A program made the position numbers and the translations under genes. Below, piece by piece: positions 1 to 7,446 of a DNA stretch of 11,966 bases. The DNA is from Planctomycetota bacterium (GTDB taxonomy: Bacteria > Planctomycetota > PUPC01 > DSUN01), in NCBI GenBank assembly GCA_016872875.1, contig VGYW01000255.1:1-11966 (forward strand). The letters are read 5' to 3'. Under the pieces are notes generated by a model. That model worked only from the letters and a program-made list of their open reading frames with translations. It was not told the origin of the DNA and did no database searches. Within the stretch, counting starts at the first letter, position 1; each line of letters starts with the position of its first letter.

Positions 1-828
1 CGCGTGGAAGTAGGCGCTGCGGAGAATCTCGCCGGGGGAGAGCGCGCGGTTGTAGACCGCCACCTCGTCAACGTCCATCTTGAGTGAGCCTATGCCGGCG
101 TTTGCGAAGCCGACGCGGAAGGGCGCCTTGGGGGCCGTGTAGTCGCCCGCGAACTCGGCGGCCTTCAGCAGCAGGCCGTTCAGATACAGGCGCATCTCCC
201 GCCCGTCCCACGTCGCGGCCAGGTGGTGCCACACGCCGTCGGGCACGGCGTCGCTTGCGGCGAGGGCGAAGGCATGGCCTGGCTGCGGGCGGCCGATCTC
301 GAAGACCAGGTTCCGCGCCGGGTAGCTCGTCCAGACCCGCAAGCCGCTCCAATAGCCGTCGCCCTGGGCGAAGAGCATGCCGGAGGTCCAGCCGCTGTTG
401 CCGCGCTCGGCGCCCTGCCCGTGCTTGCGGAACCAGAGCTCGACCGTGAACGCCTTGTCCTTGACCTCGAACGGCTTGGCCTCGAGGCAGCCCGCGTCGA
501 GCTGCACCGCCTTCTTGCCCGGCCAGCGGCCCTCGACCACCTGGAGCACGCGGGGCAGAGACGCCCCGCCCGCGGGCACGTAGGCCAGAGCCTCCCGCTC
601 TCCAGCCAGGCTGGGGACGCGGGGCAGAGACGCCCCGCCCACGGCGTCGGGGGCCACGGACTCGAAGGTGTAGTAGCGCACGATGTCGGGCCGTTGCCTC
701 AAGGCATCGCGATGCCGCTCCCACGCCTCCTGGCTCCAGCCGGATTGCCGGCCCGGGCCTTCGCCTAGGCGGGCGCAGGACAACGAGGCGAGTGTGATTA
801 TGGCGGCAAGTGACGCAACGGGCCTCAT
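1..828 (-). CDS. Exported LamG (concanavalin A-like) domain protein, 3' end beyond left edge
   Basis: The minus-strand frame is open from ATG at 828 to base 1 (276 codons) with no stop, so the C-terminus lies outside the window. A GGGGGA Shine-Dalgarno sequence sits about 8 nt before the ATG. Residues 1-18 form a signal peptide (MRPVASLAAIITLASLSC); Cys18 could be lipidated, but SLSC is a poor lipobox. Residues about 125-272 form a LamG/laminin-G-like jelly roll with the family's usual motifs: FTVELWF (127-133), VWHHLAATWDG (199-209), MRLYLNG (212-218) and DEVAVYNRALS (254-264). Such domains bind carbohydrates or proteins outside the cell; the ligand here is unknown. Residues 64-71 and 87-94 both read GGASLPRV and are encoded by two copies of a dispersed hairpin repeat inserted between signal peptide and LamG domain. 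It is divergent from the transglutaminase-like gene. The family assignment is secure; the role is not known. Confidence 0.87.
   Translation of the reverse strand, partial: MRPVASLAAIITLASLSCARLGEGPGRQSGWSQEAWERHRDALRQRPDIVRYYTFESVAPDAVGGASLPRVPSLAGEREALAYVPAGGASLPRVLQVVEGRWPGKKAVQLDAGCLEAKPFEVKDKAFTVELWFRKHGQGAERGNSGWTSGMLFAQGDGYWSGLRVWTSYPARNLVFEIGRPQPGHAFALAASDAVPDGVWHHLAATWDGREMRLYLNGLLLKAAEFAGDYTAPKAPFRVGFANAGIGSLKMDVDEVAVYNRALSPGEILRSAYFHA
549..640. repeat. Two copies of a GC-rich hairpin repeat inside the LamG gene
   Basis: The 20-mer GCGGGGCAGAGACGCCCCGC occurs at 550-569 and 619-638, embedded in an identical 23-bp core (549-571 and 618-640). Each is a perfect 7-bp stem (GCGGGGC/GCCCCGC) with a 6-nt loop. 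The copies are 69 bp apart (23 codons), which keeps the host frame, and both encode GGASLPR. A third exact copy lies at 7730-7752 inside a compound repeat. This is a REP-like dispersed palindrome of unknown mobilisation mechanism. Confidence 0.9.
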
Positions 829-900
829 CGTGTTTCCCCCAATGGCTTTTCGGCGGCTGCGGATTATGCTATGCTTTCCGCAAGGTGAGATCAATCCCCA

Positions 901-1005
901 ATCGTCGTCGTTGTCGTCGTCGTCGTCCTCGTCGTCGAACGCTCTGGACCGAGATAGGCAAGAGATTCGACGACGAGGACGAGGACGACGACGAGCACGA
1001 GAAGA
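901..1005. repeat. Inverted GTC/GAC triplet element (copy A)
   Basis: This is a low-complexity element of GTC triplets on the left and GAC/GAG triplets on the right. A perfect 17-bp inverted repeat pairs 923-939 with 966-982 around a 26-nt loop, so it could form a long hairpin. Bases 981-1005 are identical, in reverse complement, to 7690-7714 of the second copy. It fills most of the 190-bp gap between divergent genes and ends just before the Shine-Dalgarno sequence (AGGAGA, 1007-1012) of the next gene. Confidence 0.85.
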
Positions 1006-1018
1006 CAGGAGAACTGCT

Positions 1019-3622
1019 GTGGACATCGCGTCCTGGCCCATCGTCCTCCTTGTCATCGCCGCGGTGCAGGGCGAGCCGAAGAAGCCGCGCGCCGCGTTGC
1101 CGACCGATCTCGAGCGGCGCCACGAGGCGACTGCGACCACCAGCCGACACGAATACGTCGTGAGCTTCAAGGGCACGGTGGACGGCGCGATGACTCGCAT
1201 GCCGATCAGCTACGGGGCCTATCACCAGGGCTGGCAGCCCAACCTCTTCGCGCGCATCGAGAACATCGGCGAGACCGACGTCGCGAACCCCTGGCTCACC
1301 GTCAACGGGCTTGGGGATTGGCGAACGGTTCAGAAGATCGCCGAGGAGGCCACCCGCGGCTGCCGGAGCCACGCTGAGAAGGCCCGCGCCCTCTGGGAGT
1401 GGGAGCGCCACCACCGCTTCCACGCCACGACCTGGGACGCCGAGGCCAGCGACGCGGTCAAGGCGCACAACGTCTACGGCTACACCCTCTGCGGGGACGA
1501 CGCTTGCGTGCTGGCCGACCTCTGGCGCGCCGCGGGCCTCCAGGTCCGCGCCGGCCACCCCGTCGGCCACTGCGTCGTCGAGGCCCTCTACAACGGCGGC
1601 TGGCACCTCCTCGACGGCGACGAACACGTCATCTGCCTCCTCCGCGACAACAGGACCATCGCCTCCGAAGCGGACGTTGTGCGCGACCACGACCTGATGA
1701 AGCGCACCCACACCTACAGCATCGGCGCGGCGGAGAACCCGCTGACCGACCAGTTCTCCGCCTCCCTCTACGGCTACGAGGGGGAGCGGAAGCCCGGCTT
1801 CCGCAACAGCACGCACCACACGATGCTCTTCACCCTCCGCCCCGGCGAGAGCCTGGAGTGGCGTTGGGACCACGCGGGCAAAGAGTACTCCGCCGGAACC
1901 GACATCGTGCAGGGCAAGTGGAGCCGCGACGGCGAGGGCCAGCTCCGCTCCGGCTGGGGCGACACGGCCTACGACAACCTCCGCAACGGCAAGTGGCTCT
2001 ACCGCCCGCCGCTCGACAAGCCGCTCTATCGCCGCGGAATCGCGGCCGAGGAAAACGTGGCGTGCGCCGCGGAGGACGCTCTGAAACCGAATCTCCATCC
2101 AAAGGAGGCGGGCCAGCCCGCCAAAGTGGTCTGGAAGATCGCAAGCCCCTACGTCATCGTGGGCGCCACGATCAAGTGCCAATTCCAGAGCACCGCCGAG
2201 GCCGACCTCTTCCGCCTGAGCTGGTCGTCCGACGGCAAGGCCTGGTCCAGTGTCTTCGAGAAGACACGGTCGGACAAGCCGACCGTGGCACAGGAGGGCG
2301 TGGCCAACATAGACAAGCTGCTCTCGCCACGCCGCAAGCCGATGTACGCCTACTTCGTCCAGGTGGAGATGAACGGGGCCGCGCGCGGGAGCGTGGGCCT
2401 CGACGCCATCCTCTTCGACACCGACGTCCAGATGTCGCTGCTTGGGATGCCCGAGCTGGCCGTGGGCGAGAACCGGCTCTGCTATACGGACGATAGCGCA
2501 GAGACGAAAGACCGCCTGAAGGCGGAACTACAAACTCGCAGGGTGCGCATCACCCACGCCTGGCTGGAGCGCACGGCCTGGCAGCCGCCCCGCCCGCCGG
2601 AGACCGCCCTTTCCCCACAGGACGGCGCAACCGTGGAAGGAACACGCTTCGCTTTCAAGTGGTCCCCCGCCGTTGCCGACCAGGGGGCCGCCATTGCCGA
2701 CTACCACATCCAGGTTTGCGACCGCGAGGACATGCGCTGGGTCATCTCCTCAAACTTCGACAAGCTCACGTCCCTCACGCCGTCCCGCGGCAAGCCCGAA
2801 TGGGCGATTCCCTTCAGCGGCCTCCTGAATCCCGACACGCCCTACTACTGGCGCGTGCGGGCGAAGGACAACCGCGGCGTCTGGGGCCAGTGGAGCCGCC
2901 GCTTCGCCTTCCGCTGCGCCGCGCCGGGCGTCCCGCTCAACGTCCGGTCAACCCCCGACCCCGAGAAGGGGAGCGTGGACCTCACCTGGGACGACAATCC
3001 CCAGGGGCGCAAGCCCGTCCGCTACAAGGTCTACGGCAGCGACGAAAAGGGCTTCACCGCGAGCGACTCCGAACACGTCGTCCGCATGGGCCACGGCTTC
3101 TGCGACACCATGGAGGAGTTCAAGTCCAGGAAGCAGGGCGCGCCCATTGCCAGCAATGGGCTCCCGTTCTTCGGCGACGTGAAGACCCCTGCCAACCTGA
3201 TCGCCGAAACTAAGGAGCGGCGCCTGTCCGTCCACGCCAACCGCGCCTACTACCGCGTTGTGGCGGTGGACGAGAAGGGGAACGAGAGCGGCCCGTCCGA
3301 CTATGCCGAGTTCCCGCGCCCCTTCATCTACACCAAGCCGCCGGCCGCCGCCAAGGTTGGCCAGCCCTGGCGCTACGAACCCGCCGCAACCGCCTCCATC
3401 GGCCACCTGACCTGTAAGGACGGCTACAACCCGGCCTTCTGGGGCCGCGAGAAACTCACATGGACCCTGGAGTCAGGCCCCGCCTGGCTGAAGCTCGAAG
3501 GCTCCTGCCTGGCCGGCACCCCCGCCGAAGCCGACGCCGGCTCCCACGCCGTCAGCCTGAGGGTGAGTAACAACAAGGGGGGCCAGGCGCAACAGAAGTT
3601 CGTGGCCGTGGTGGCGAGGTAG
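1019..3622 (+). CDS. Exported transglutaminase-like protein with fibronectin type III and Ig-like C-terminal domains
   Basis: The start is GTG 1019, chosen because AGGAGA (1007-1012) lies 6 nt upstream and because reading further upstream would translate a triplet repeat into an Arg-rich stretch. The product is 867 aa. Residues 1-18 look like a signal peptide (hydrophobic WPIVLLVIAAV, then QGEP), although the n-region lacks a positive charge. Residues about 60-215 form a transglutaminase/protease-like core with a candidate triad: Cys163 in GDDACVLADLWRAAG, His184 in GHCVVEAL and Asp199 in WHLLDGDE. The family includes cysteine proteases and amide-handling enzymes; the substrate cannot be read here. 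From about residue 520 come two FN3-like modules (TPYYWRVRAKDN and AYYRVVAVDEKGNESGPSDY are typical strands) and a final Ig/cadherin-like module (TLESGPAWLKLEG, LAGTPAEADAG). It probably acts outside the cytoplasm on proteins or a surface polymer. It is followed by a long inverted repeat. Confidence 0.85.
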   Translation: MDIASWPIVLLVIAAVQGEPKKPRAALPTDLERRHEATATTSRHEYVVSFKGTVDGAMTRMPISYGAYHQGWQPNLFARIENIGETDVANPWLTVNGLGDWRTVQKIAEEATRGCRSHAEKARALWEWERHHRFHATTWDAEASDAVKAHNVYGYTLCGDDACVLADLWRAAGLQVRAGHPVGHCVVEALYNGGWHLLDGDEHVICLLRDNRTIASEADVVRDHDLMKRTHTYSIGAAENPLTDQFSASLYGYEGERKPGFRNSTHHTMLFTLRPGESLEWRWDHAGKEYSAGTDIVQGKWSRDGEGQLRSGWGDTAYDNLRNGKWLYRPPLDKPLYRRGIAAEENVACAAEDALKPNLHPKEAGQPAKVVWKIASPYVIVGATIKCQFQSTAEADLFRLSWSSDGKAWSSVFEKTRSDKPTVAQEGVANIDKLLSPRRKPMYAYFVQVEMNGAARGSVGLDAILFDTDVQMSLLGMPELAVGENRLCYTDDSAETKDRLKAELQTRRVRITHAWLERTAWQPPRPPETALSPQDGATVEGTRFAFKWSPAVADQGAAIADYHIQVCDREDMRWVISSNFDKLTSLTPSRGKPEWAIPFSGLLNPDTPYYWRVRAKDNRGVWGQWSRRFAFRCAAPGVPLNVRSTPDPEKGSVDLTWDDNPQGRKPVRYKVYGSDEKGFTASDSEHVVRMGHGFCDTMEEFKSRKQGAPIASNGLPFFGDVKTPANLIAETKERRLSVHANRAYYRVVAVDEKGNESGPSDYAEFPRPFIYTKPPAAAKVGQPWRYEPAATASIGHLTCKDGYNPAFWGREKLTWTLESGPAWLKLEGSCLAGTPAEADAGSHAVSLRVSNNKGGQAQQKFVAVVAR

Positions 3623-3626
3623 GAAC

Positions 3627-3763
3627 AAGAGGGGACAGGGGAATGGGGACAAGGGAATAAGAAGAAGAGAGGGGTCTCAACCACAAGATCGCGGGCAAGC
3701 GGGCAGGGGTGACTGCATCCGGCTTCCCTCTTATTCCCTTGTCCCCATTCCCTTGTCCCTCTT
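3627..3763. repeat. Inverted repeat with 34-35 bp arms and internal direct repeats
   Basis: Arm 1 (3627-3661) and arm 2 (3730-3763) are reverse complements except for one indel and one mismatch; the loop is 68 nt. Each arm holds two tandem versions of GGGGACAAGGGAAT, so the structure combines direct and inverted repetition. It begins 5 nt after the transglutaminase stop codon and could act as a transcription barrier or mRNA 3' stabiliser, but there is no U-tract. No ORF lies in the loop. It may be a MITE-like or REP-derived element. Confidence 0.85.
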
Positions 3764-3828
3764 CCGACTTTGGTTGCGGTCAGGAGTGATGCCGAGGGCA
3801 ACGGGCCAGGCGCCCCGCTTGGTCCGTT

Positions 3829-3856
3829 TTGCCGCTGGGGCGCGATGCGCTATAAT
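3829..3856 (+). promoter_or_regulatory. Sigma-70-type promoter of the ATPase/TPR operon
   Basis: A perfect -10 hexamer TATAAT lies at 3851-3856, and TTGCCG at 3829-3834 is a good -35 match with 16-bp spacing. Predicted transcription starts near 3863, giving a 5' leader of about 95 nt before the ATPase ATG at 3958. It is the strongest promoter-like sequence in the window and stands out in this GC-rich DNA. No operator palindrome overlaps it. Confidence 0.75.
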
Positions 3857-3957
3857 GCCCGACTGAGTTGCCTGTGCCCCTACAGAGGAGCAACCCAGTC
3901 GGCCACCGCGGCGGATGATGATGGGTGCTCCGGGCCGCCTTAGCGCAGGACAGGAAC

Positions 3958-5322
3958 ATGGAATTGACTGAGGCCGATCGCGCGTTCCTCATGGAGACCC
4001 TGCGGCGGCTGGCGGACCGGCCGCTAACGCCCGAAGACCGGTTCTACGTGCCTCTATACAACCGGCCTGGGGCAGAGGACCCGGTCGCAAAGCTCCAGTT
4101 GCTGATCGAGACGGCTGGGGTGGAGAGCGTGCAGCTTTTCGCCGGGTTCAAGGGGTGTGGCAAGACGACCGAGCTGTTCCGGCTCCGGAGCGCCCTCCAG
4201 AAGCAGGGCAACCTGGTCCTTTACGCCAGCGCGCTGGATTACGTGGATGTCGGCTCCCCGACGGACGAGACGACTGTGCTCCTGGCCGTGGCCGGCTCCT
4301 TCAGTGACGCGCTCCAGGCCGCGCTCAAGCGGAGCGATGGGACGGACCTGGTCAACGAGAGCGTGTGGGAGCGGTTCTCCAACTTCCTCACTCGGACGAA
4401 GGTTGACATCCCCGAGGTCTCTGCCAGCATTGTGAAGATGGCGCTCAAGACCACCCCTACCTTTCGCCAGAAGTTGCGCGGCTTCCTCGCTAACCGTCTT
4501 GGCGAACTCAAGGCCGAGGTCAACCGCTTCGTCGAGGATGGGGTGAAGCTGGCCCGCCAGACGGCGGGCCGTCCCGACATGCCCATCGTGTTCCTCTTCG
4601 ATTCCTTCGACCAGGTGCGCGGCACGCTGCTCAACGAGCGCGAGGTGATCGCCAGCGTCATCGAAGTCTTCGCCAGCCACTTCGACCTGCTTCGCTTTCC
4701 TTATGTCCACATGGTCTACACCGTCCACCCCTGGCTGCGCTTCGTCCTTCCCGGCGCCTTCACCCTCACCACCCTGCCCAGCGTCCGACAGTGGGAGAAG
4801 GACGCCGATCGGACGCCCTATCTTCCAGGCAGCGACCTTCTGCGCGAGATCGTGCTCAGGCGACTGGGGCAGGGGGCAATCCCACGCATCTTCGGGGGCA
4901 GTGACCCGGCGAGCCACCCGCTCGCCGACGACCTGATCGCCGTATGCGGCGGCGACATCCGTATCCTGCTCGTCCTCTTCCGCGAACTCGTTTCGCTCGT
5001 CCTCACCTGGACCTGTTCGCTTCCGGTGACGCGCGAGGTGATCGAGCGGGCCATCGTGAACGTTCAGCGGCAGTTCCTGCCGCTCGCCGAGGACGACATG
5101 CGGTGGCTGGCGAAGATCGAGGCCCGCCGCGAGGCCAAGCTGCCCAGCACGGGGCCCCAGGACGTTAGCCGCCTCACCCGATTTCTCGATACCCACCTGG
5201 TGCTCTTCCTGGGCGACGGAGAGGATTGGTACGACGTCCACCCCCTCATCCGCGAGCACGTGATGCGCCACGCCGCCGAGGAGGCGCAGGAGCAGAAGCC
5301 CTCCGGTGAACCCACCGCGTGA
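3958..5322 (+). CDS. P-loop ATPase (AAA/STAND-like), first gene of a two-gene module
   Basis: The chosen start is ATG 3958, with AGGA (3947-3950) 7 nt upstream; a GTG at 3925 is possible but lacks such a site. The 454-aa protein has a Walker A motif GFKGCGKTT (63-71) and a hydrophobic Walker B strand VFLFDSFD (211-218) with Asp215 and Asp218 as candidate Mg/ATP residues. The N-terminus (DRFYVPLYNRPGAEDPVAKL) and the GFKGCGKTTEL block resemble, from memory, uncharacterised bacterial ATPases that carry GFRGSGKSTEL and sit next to TPR genes. There is no transmembrane segment or signal peptide, so it is probably cytoplasmic. The C-terminal 100 or so residues, ending near WYDVHPLIREHVMR, look like a winged-helix or helical lid as in STAND ATPases (inference). 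Its end overlaps the TPR gene by 17 nt, implying co-translation and joint function. The biochemical role is unknown; ATP-driven switching is the family expectation. Confidence 0.9.
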   Translation: MELTEADRAFLMETLRRLADRPLTPEDRFYVPLYNRPGAEDPVAKLQLLIETAGVESVQLFAGFKGCGKTTELFRLRSALQKQGNLVLYASALDYVDVGSPTDETTVLLAVAGSFSDALQAALKRSDGTDLVNESVWERFSNFLTRTKVDIPEVSASIVKMALKTTPTFRQKLRGFLANRLGELKAEVNRFVEDGVKLARQTAGRPDMPIVFLFDSFDQVRGTLLNEREVIASVIEVFASHFDLLRFPYVHMVYTVHPWLRFVLPGAFTLTTLPSVRQWEKDADRTPYLPGSDLLREIVLRRLGQGAIPRIFGGSDPASHPLADDLIAVCGGDIRILLVLFRELVSLVLTWTCSLPVTREVIERAIVNVQRQFLPLAEDDMRWLAKIEARREAKLPSTGPQDVSRLTRFLDTHLVLFLGDGEDWYDVHPLIREHVMRHAAEEAQEQKPSGEPTA

Positions 5323-6928
5323 CAGCCCGGCCGAGGAGTTCCTGCGCCTCTACGGCGCCGAGGCGTGGAAGGACTGGGCGCGGCTGCGCCTGTATTTCGA
5401 GCTGGGCGAGGGCTTCGCCTTCCTCATCCTCCTCCTCCCAGGCTCCACCGGGGCAGAGGTCTGCCGCCGGAACCTCGAAGAGTTCCTCAAAGGCCAGGGC
5501 AAGAAGCTTCACGTCCTCGACTGCCGTTGGAAAGAGACCGTCCGCCGGCTGCCGGTCCACGTCCTGGACGTCGAGCCGACGCCAGAGCTGGGCGGCATCT
5601 GGATGGGCGCGGTCATTCCGGAAGCCGACCCGGAGTTTTCGGAGTGGCGCGACGCCTGGTGGTGGGGCCTGGGGCTGCTCAACCAACAGCGGAACACGCT
5701 GCGCGAGCGCTATCGCTGCCCCATCGTCCTCGTGGGCGCGCCCTGGCTCCAGGCCGTCGTGCGCGACTCCGCGCCCGACCTCTGGTCCGTCCGCACCACC
5801 GTCGTCCGCATCGTCCCCTCGCTCCCCCCCGAGCCGCAGGTGGGCCTCCAGGAGGTGCGGGCCGCCGCGGAGCAGGTCATGGTGGGGGAGGCCGCCGCCG
5901 ACCCGGACTACGCCATGGAGCAGGCCGAATATCTCAAGAGCAGGCCCGGCCTTGAGGAGCAGCGCGCCGCCATCCTGATGCGGGCGGGCAACGGCTTCCA
6001 GAACTTGGCCCGTTACGATTCCGCCGTCAGCGCCTTCCGTGAGGCGGAACTGCTATACCGCAACCTGGCGGAGCAGAATCCCGCCCCGTTCCTCACGGAT
6101 CACGCTGGCTGCCTTAACAACCTTGCCAACGCCCTGAGTTCCGTTGGCCAACGCAGGGAAGCCTTGGTGTTGGCGCAGGAATCGGTCCGGGTCTTCCGCC
6201 AACTCGCCGCGGACAACACGGAGGCCTCTGTTAGTAGCCTCGCGCTGTCGCTGAACAACCTCGGCCTTCGGCTCAGCGAGTTGGCCCGGCGGGAAGATGC
6301 CCTCGCAGCGGCCGATGAGGCGACGCGGCTGTACCGCCGACTGGCGGCTTCCCGGCCCGACGCCTTCCTGCCCTACCTGGCGGGTTCTCTGAACAACCTG
6401 GGCACGATGCTCAGCGACCTGGGCCGCAGGGAAGAGGCCCTCGCCGCGGCGGAGGAAGCGACCCTGCTCTATCGCCAACTGGCGGCGTCGCGGCCCGACG
6501 CCTTCCTGCCCGGCCTGGCGGGTTGTCTGAACAACCTCGGCAATCGGCTCAGCGGCCTGGGCCGTCGGGAGGAGGCGCTCGCCGCGGCCGAGGAGGCCAC
6601 GCGGCTCTACCGCCAACTGGCGGGTTCCCTGCCCGACGCCCTGCTGCCGAAGCTGGCGGCTTCGCTCGGAGCGCGTGGCCGGGTTCTTGCAGGAATCGAG
6701 CGCCACGGGGAGGCCGCGGGGTCGTTCCGCGAAGGCATCGAGGCCCTCCGCCCGCTCTTCGAGGCGCTGCCTGGGGCCTTCGCGCCCTTGGTGCGCGCGC
6801 TCTGCCACGAATACCTTCAGGCGTCGCGGGCCGCGGGGCAGGAGCCGGATAGGGAGCTTCTTCAGGCCGCCGCGGCGGTCTTCGAGAAGCTTGAGGGCAA
6901 GGGACCCAAGGCAGAGCCCCAGCCGTAG
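5306..6928 (+). CDS. TPR-repeat protein with degenerate NTPase-like N-terminal domain, second gene of the module
   Basis: Start is GTG 5306, inside the last 17 nt of the ATPase gene; AGGAG at 5288-5292 is rather far away, so expression probably relies on translational coupling. The product is 540 aa. Residues 1-190 form an alpha/beta domain with hydrophobic strands (FAFLILLLPG, CPIVLVGAPW) but no GxxxxGK[ST] motif. The blocks WWWGLGLLNQQRNTL (118-132) and APDLWSVR (156-163) resemble the LN-x-R...P-V-V-F-W-L-P...APDFWSWR signature that I recall from bacterial TPR proteins with NTPase-derived domains; I read it as a degenerate partner of the upstream ATPase. From about residue 215 to 500 it is tetratricopeptide repeats, including five consecutive 46-residue units. 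TPR superhelices bind peptides or proteins, so this subunit may sense a ligand or recruit an effector while the ATPase supplies the switch. There is no export signal. The role in defence or regulation is inferred, not shown. Confidence 0.92.
   Translation: MNPPRDSPAEEFLRLYGAEAWKDWARLRLYFELGEGFAFLILLLPGSTGAEVCRRNLEEFLKGQGKKLHVLDCRWKETVRRLPVHVLDVEPTPELGGIWMGAVIPEADPEFSEWRDAWWWGLGLLNQQRNTLRERYRCPIVLVGAPWLQAVVRDSAPDLWSVRTTVVRIVPSLPPEPQVGLQEVRAAAEQVMVGEAAADPDYAMEQAEYLKSRPGLEEQRAAILMRAGNGFQNLARYDSAVSAFREAELLYRNLAEQNPAPFLTDHAGCLNNLANALSSVGQRREALVLAQESVRVFRQLAADNTEASVSSLALSLNNLGLRLSELARREDALAAADEATRLYRRLAASRPDAFLPYLAGSLNNLGTMLSDLGRREEALAAAEEATLLYRQLAASRPDAFLPGLAGCLNNLGNRLSGLGRREEALAAAEEATRLYRQLAGSLPDALLPKLAASLGARGRVLAGIERHGEAAGSFREGIEALRPLFEALPGAFAPLVRALCHEYLQASRAAGQEPDRELLQAAAAVFEKLEGKGPKAEPQP
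6110..6799 (+). repeat. Five tandem 138-bp (46-aa) TPR-coding units
   Basis: Units begin at 6110, 6248, 6386, 6524 and 6662. Units 1 to 4 open with [SC]LNNL; the three central units share the core LGRREEALAAAEEAT or a near version. By hand, units 2 and 3 match at 37 of 46 residues and units 3 and 4 at 36 of 46; units 1 and 5 are more diverged. The period is exact and always in frame, which suggests growth by unequal crossing-over or slippage of whole units. They are protein-coding, not CRISPR or satellite DNA. Confidence 0.9.
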
Positions 6929-6943
6929 CTCCCCTGGGGGTGG

Positions 6944-7057
6944 CACCCTCAAGCGGCTTCGCTTGAGGGTGTCCTTGTGGTGGGCGCCCCGTCCGCACCC
7001 TCAACGGAAGCCGTTGAGGGTGGCACCCGGTTGGGGTGGTCCGCCCCTCCGGGGCGG
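6944..7057. terminator. Cluster of three hairpins after the ATPase/TPR operon
   Basis: Three perfect stem-loops follow the TPR stop codon. Stem 1 is 12 bp (6944-6955 with 6960-6971, loop GCTT). Stem 2 is 12 bp (6996-7007 with 7011-7022, loop AAG). Stem 3 is 7 bp (7041-7047 with 7051-7057, loop TCC). Stems 1 and 2 share the outer sequence CACCCTCAA...TTGAGGGTG, so they are two versions of one palindromic repeat, as in paired REP (BIME-like) elements. There is no T-run, so classical intrinsic termination is doubtful; 3'-end protection or pausing is likelier. Confidence 0.7.
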
Positions 7058-7446
7058 GAGGAGTGTGCCTCGGCGAGGTGGGCAACGCGAAGAGACGGGC
7101 TGAAGGCCGCACTACGAACGAGGAGTGAAGCGATTGACTTAGCGGCCCCATTGTTGAGGCTCCACCGATGGCGGATGGGGCGCAACTATGGGTGGCACGG
7201 GTGGCGGGGAGGCGGGCGGCGCTTCCGTAAGGGTTTGCCAGGACTACACATGGAGCGTCCGGGCCGCGGCCGGGGCGGGGGCGGGGCCAAGGGGAGGGGT
7301 GTGTGTGCGTGAGCCTCAACAATGATAGGAATGGCTAGAACGCCGCGCGGGTGCGATCTAGCCATTGTTGAGGCACATTTTACGGCCCGCAACAATGGGT
7401 GGGTGTGCCCGGATCGGCGATCCGGGGCTGTCCGGACGTAACAGAT
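7058..7446. other. Gene-free interval with nested inverted repeats
   Basis: I see no supportable gene in this stretch; the open frames lack family features and ribosome sites. It holds a REP-like GGGCTGAAGGCC segment near 7096, a 12-bp inverted repeat (GCCTCAACAATG 7313-7324 with 7363-7374), and a competing 9-bp inner stem (ATGGCTAGA 7331-7339 with 7357-7365) that shares bases with the outer arm. A further copy of CCATTGTTGAGGC lies at 7148-7160. A hairpin CCCGGATC-GGC-GATCCGGG spans 7408-7426, downstream of the minus-strand ybaK remnant, and could be a weak terminator for it. Confidence 0.6.

Noticed and set aside
683..1018. Longer N-terminus for the transglutaminase-like protein
   Set aside because: It would overlap the divergent LamG gene and translate the triplet repeat into Ser- and Arg-runs before a signal peptide; GTG 1019 has a proper ribosome site.
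869..2182. A 437-codon minus-strand frame opposite the transglutaminase gene
   Set aside because: It is a GC-skew shadow: the plus strand has a signal peptide, catalytic motifs and a ribosome site, while the antisense frame shows only Val/Ala/Gly-rich sequence and a translated triplet repeat.
4054..5271. A 405-codon minus-strand frame opposite the ATPase gene
   Set aside because: The plus strand has Walker motifs and a promoter; the antisense product has no recognisable feature.
6110..6799. Tandem repeats as a possible CRISPR or satellite array
   Set aside because: The 138-bp period is in frame and encodes clear TPR helices with no spacer/repeat alternation.
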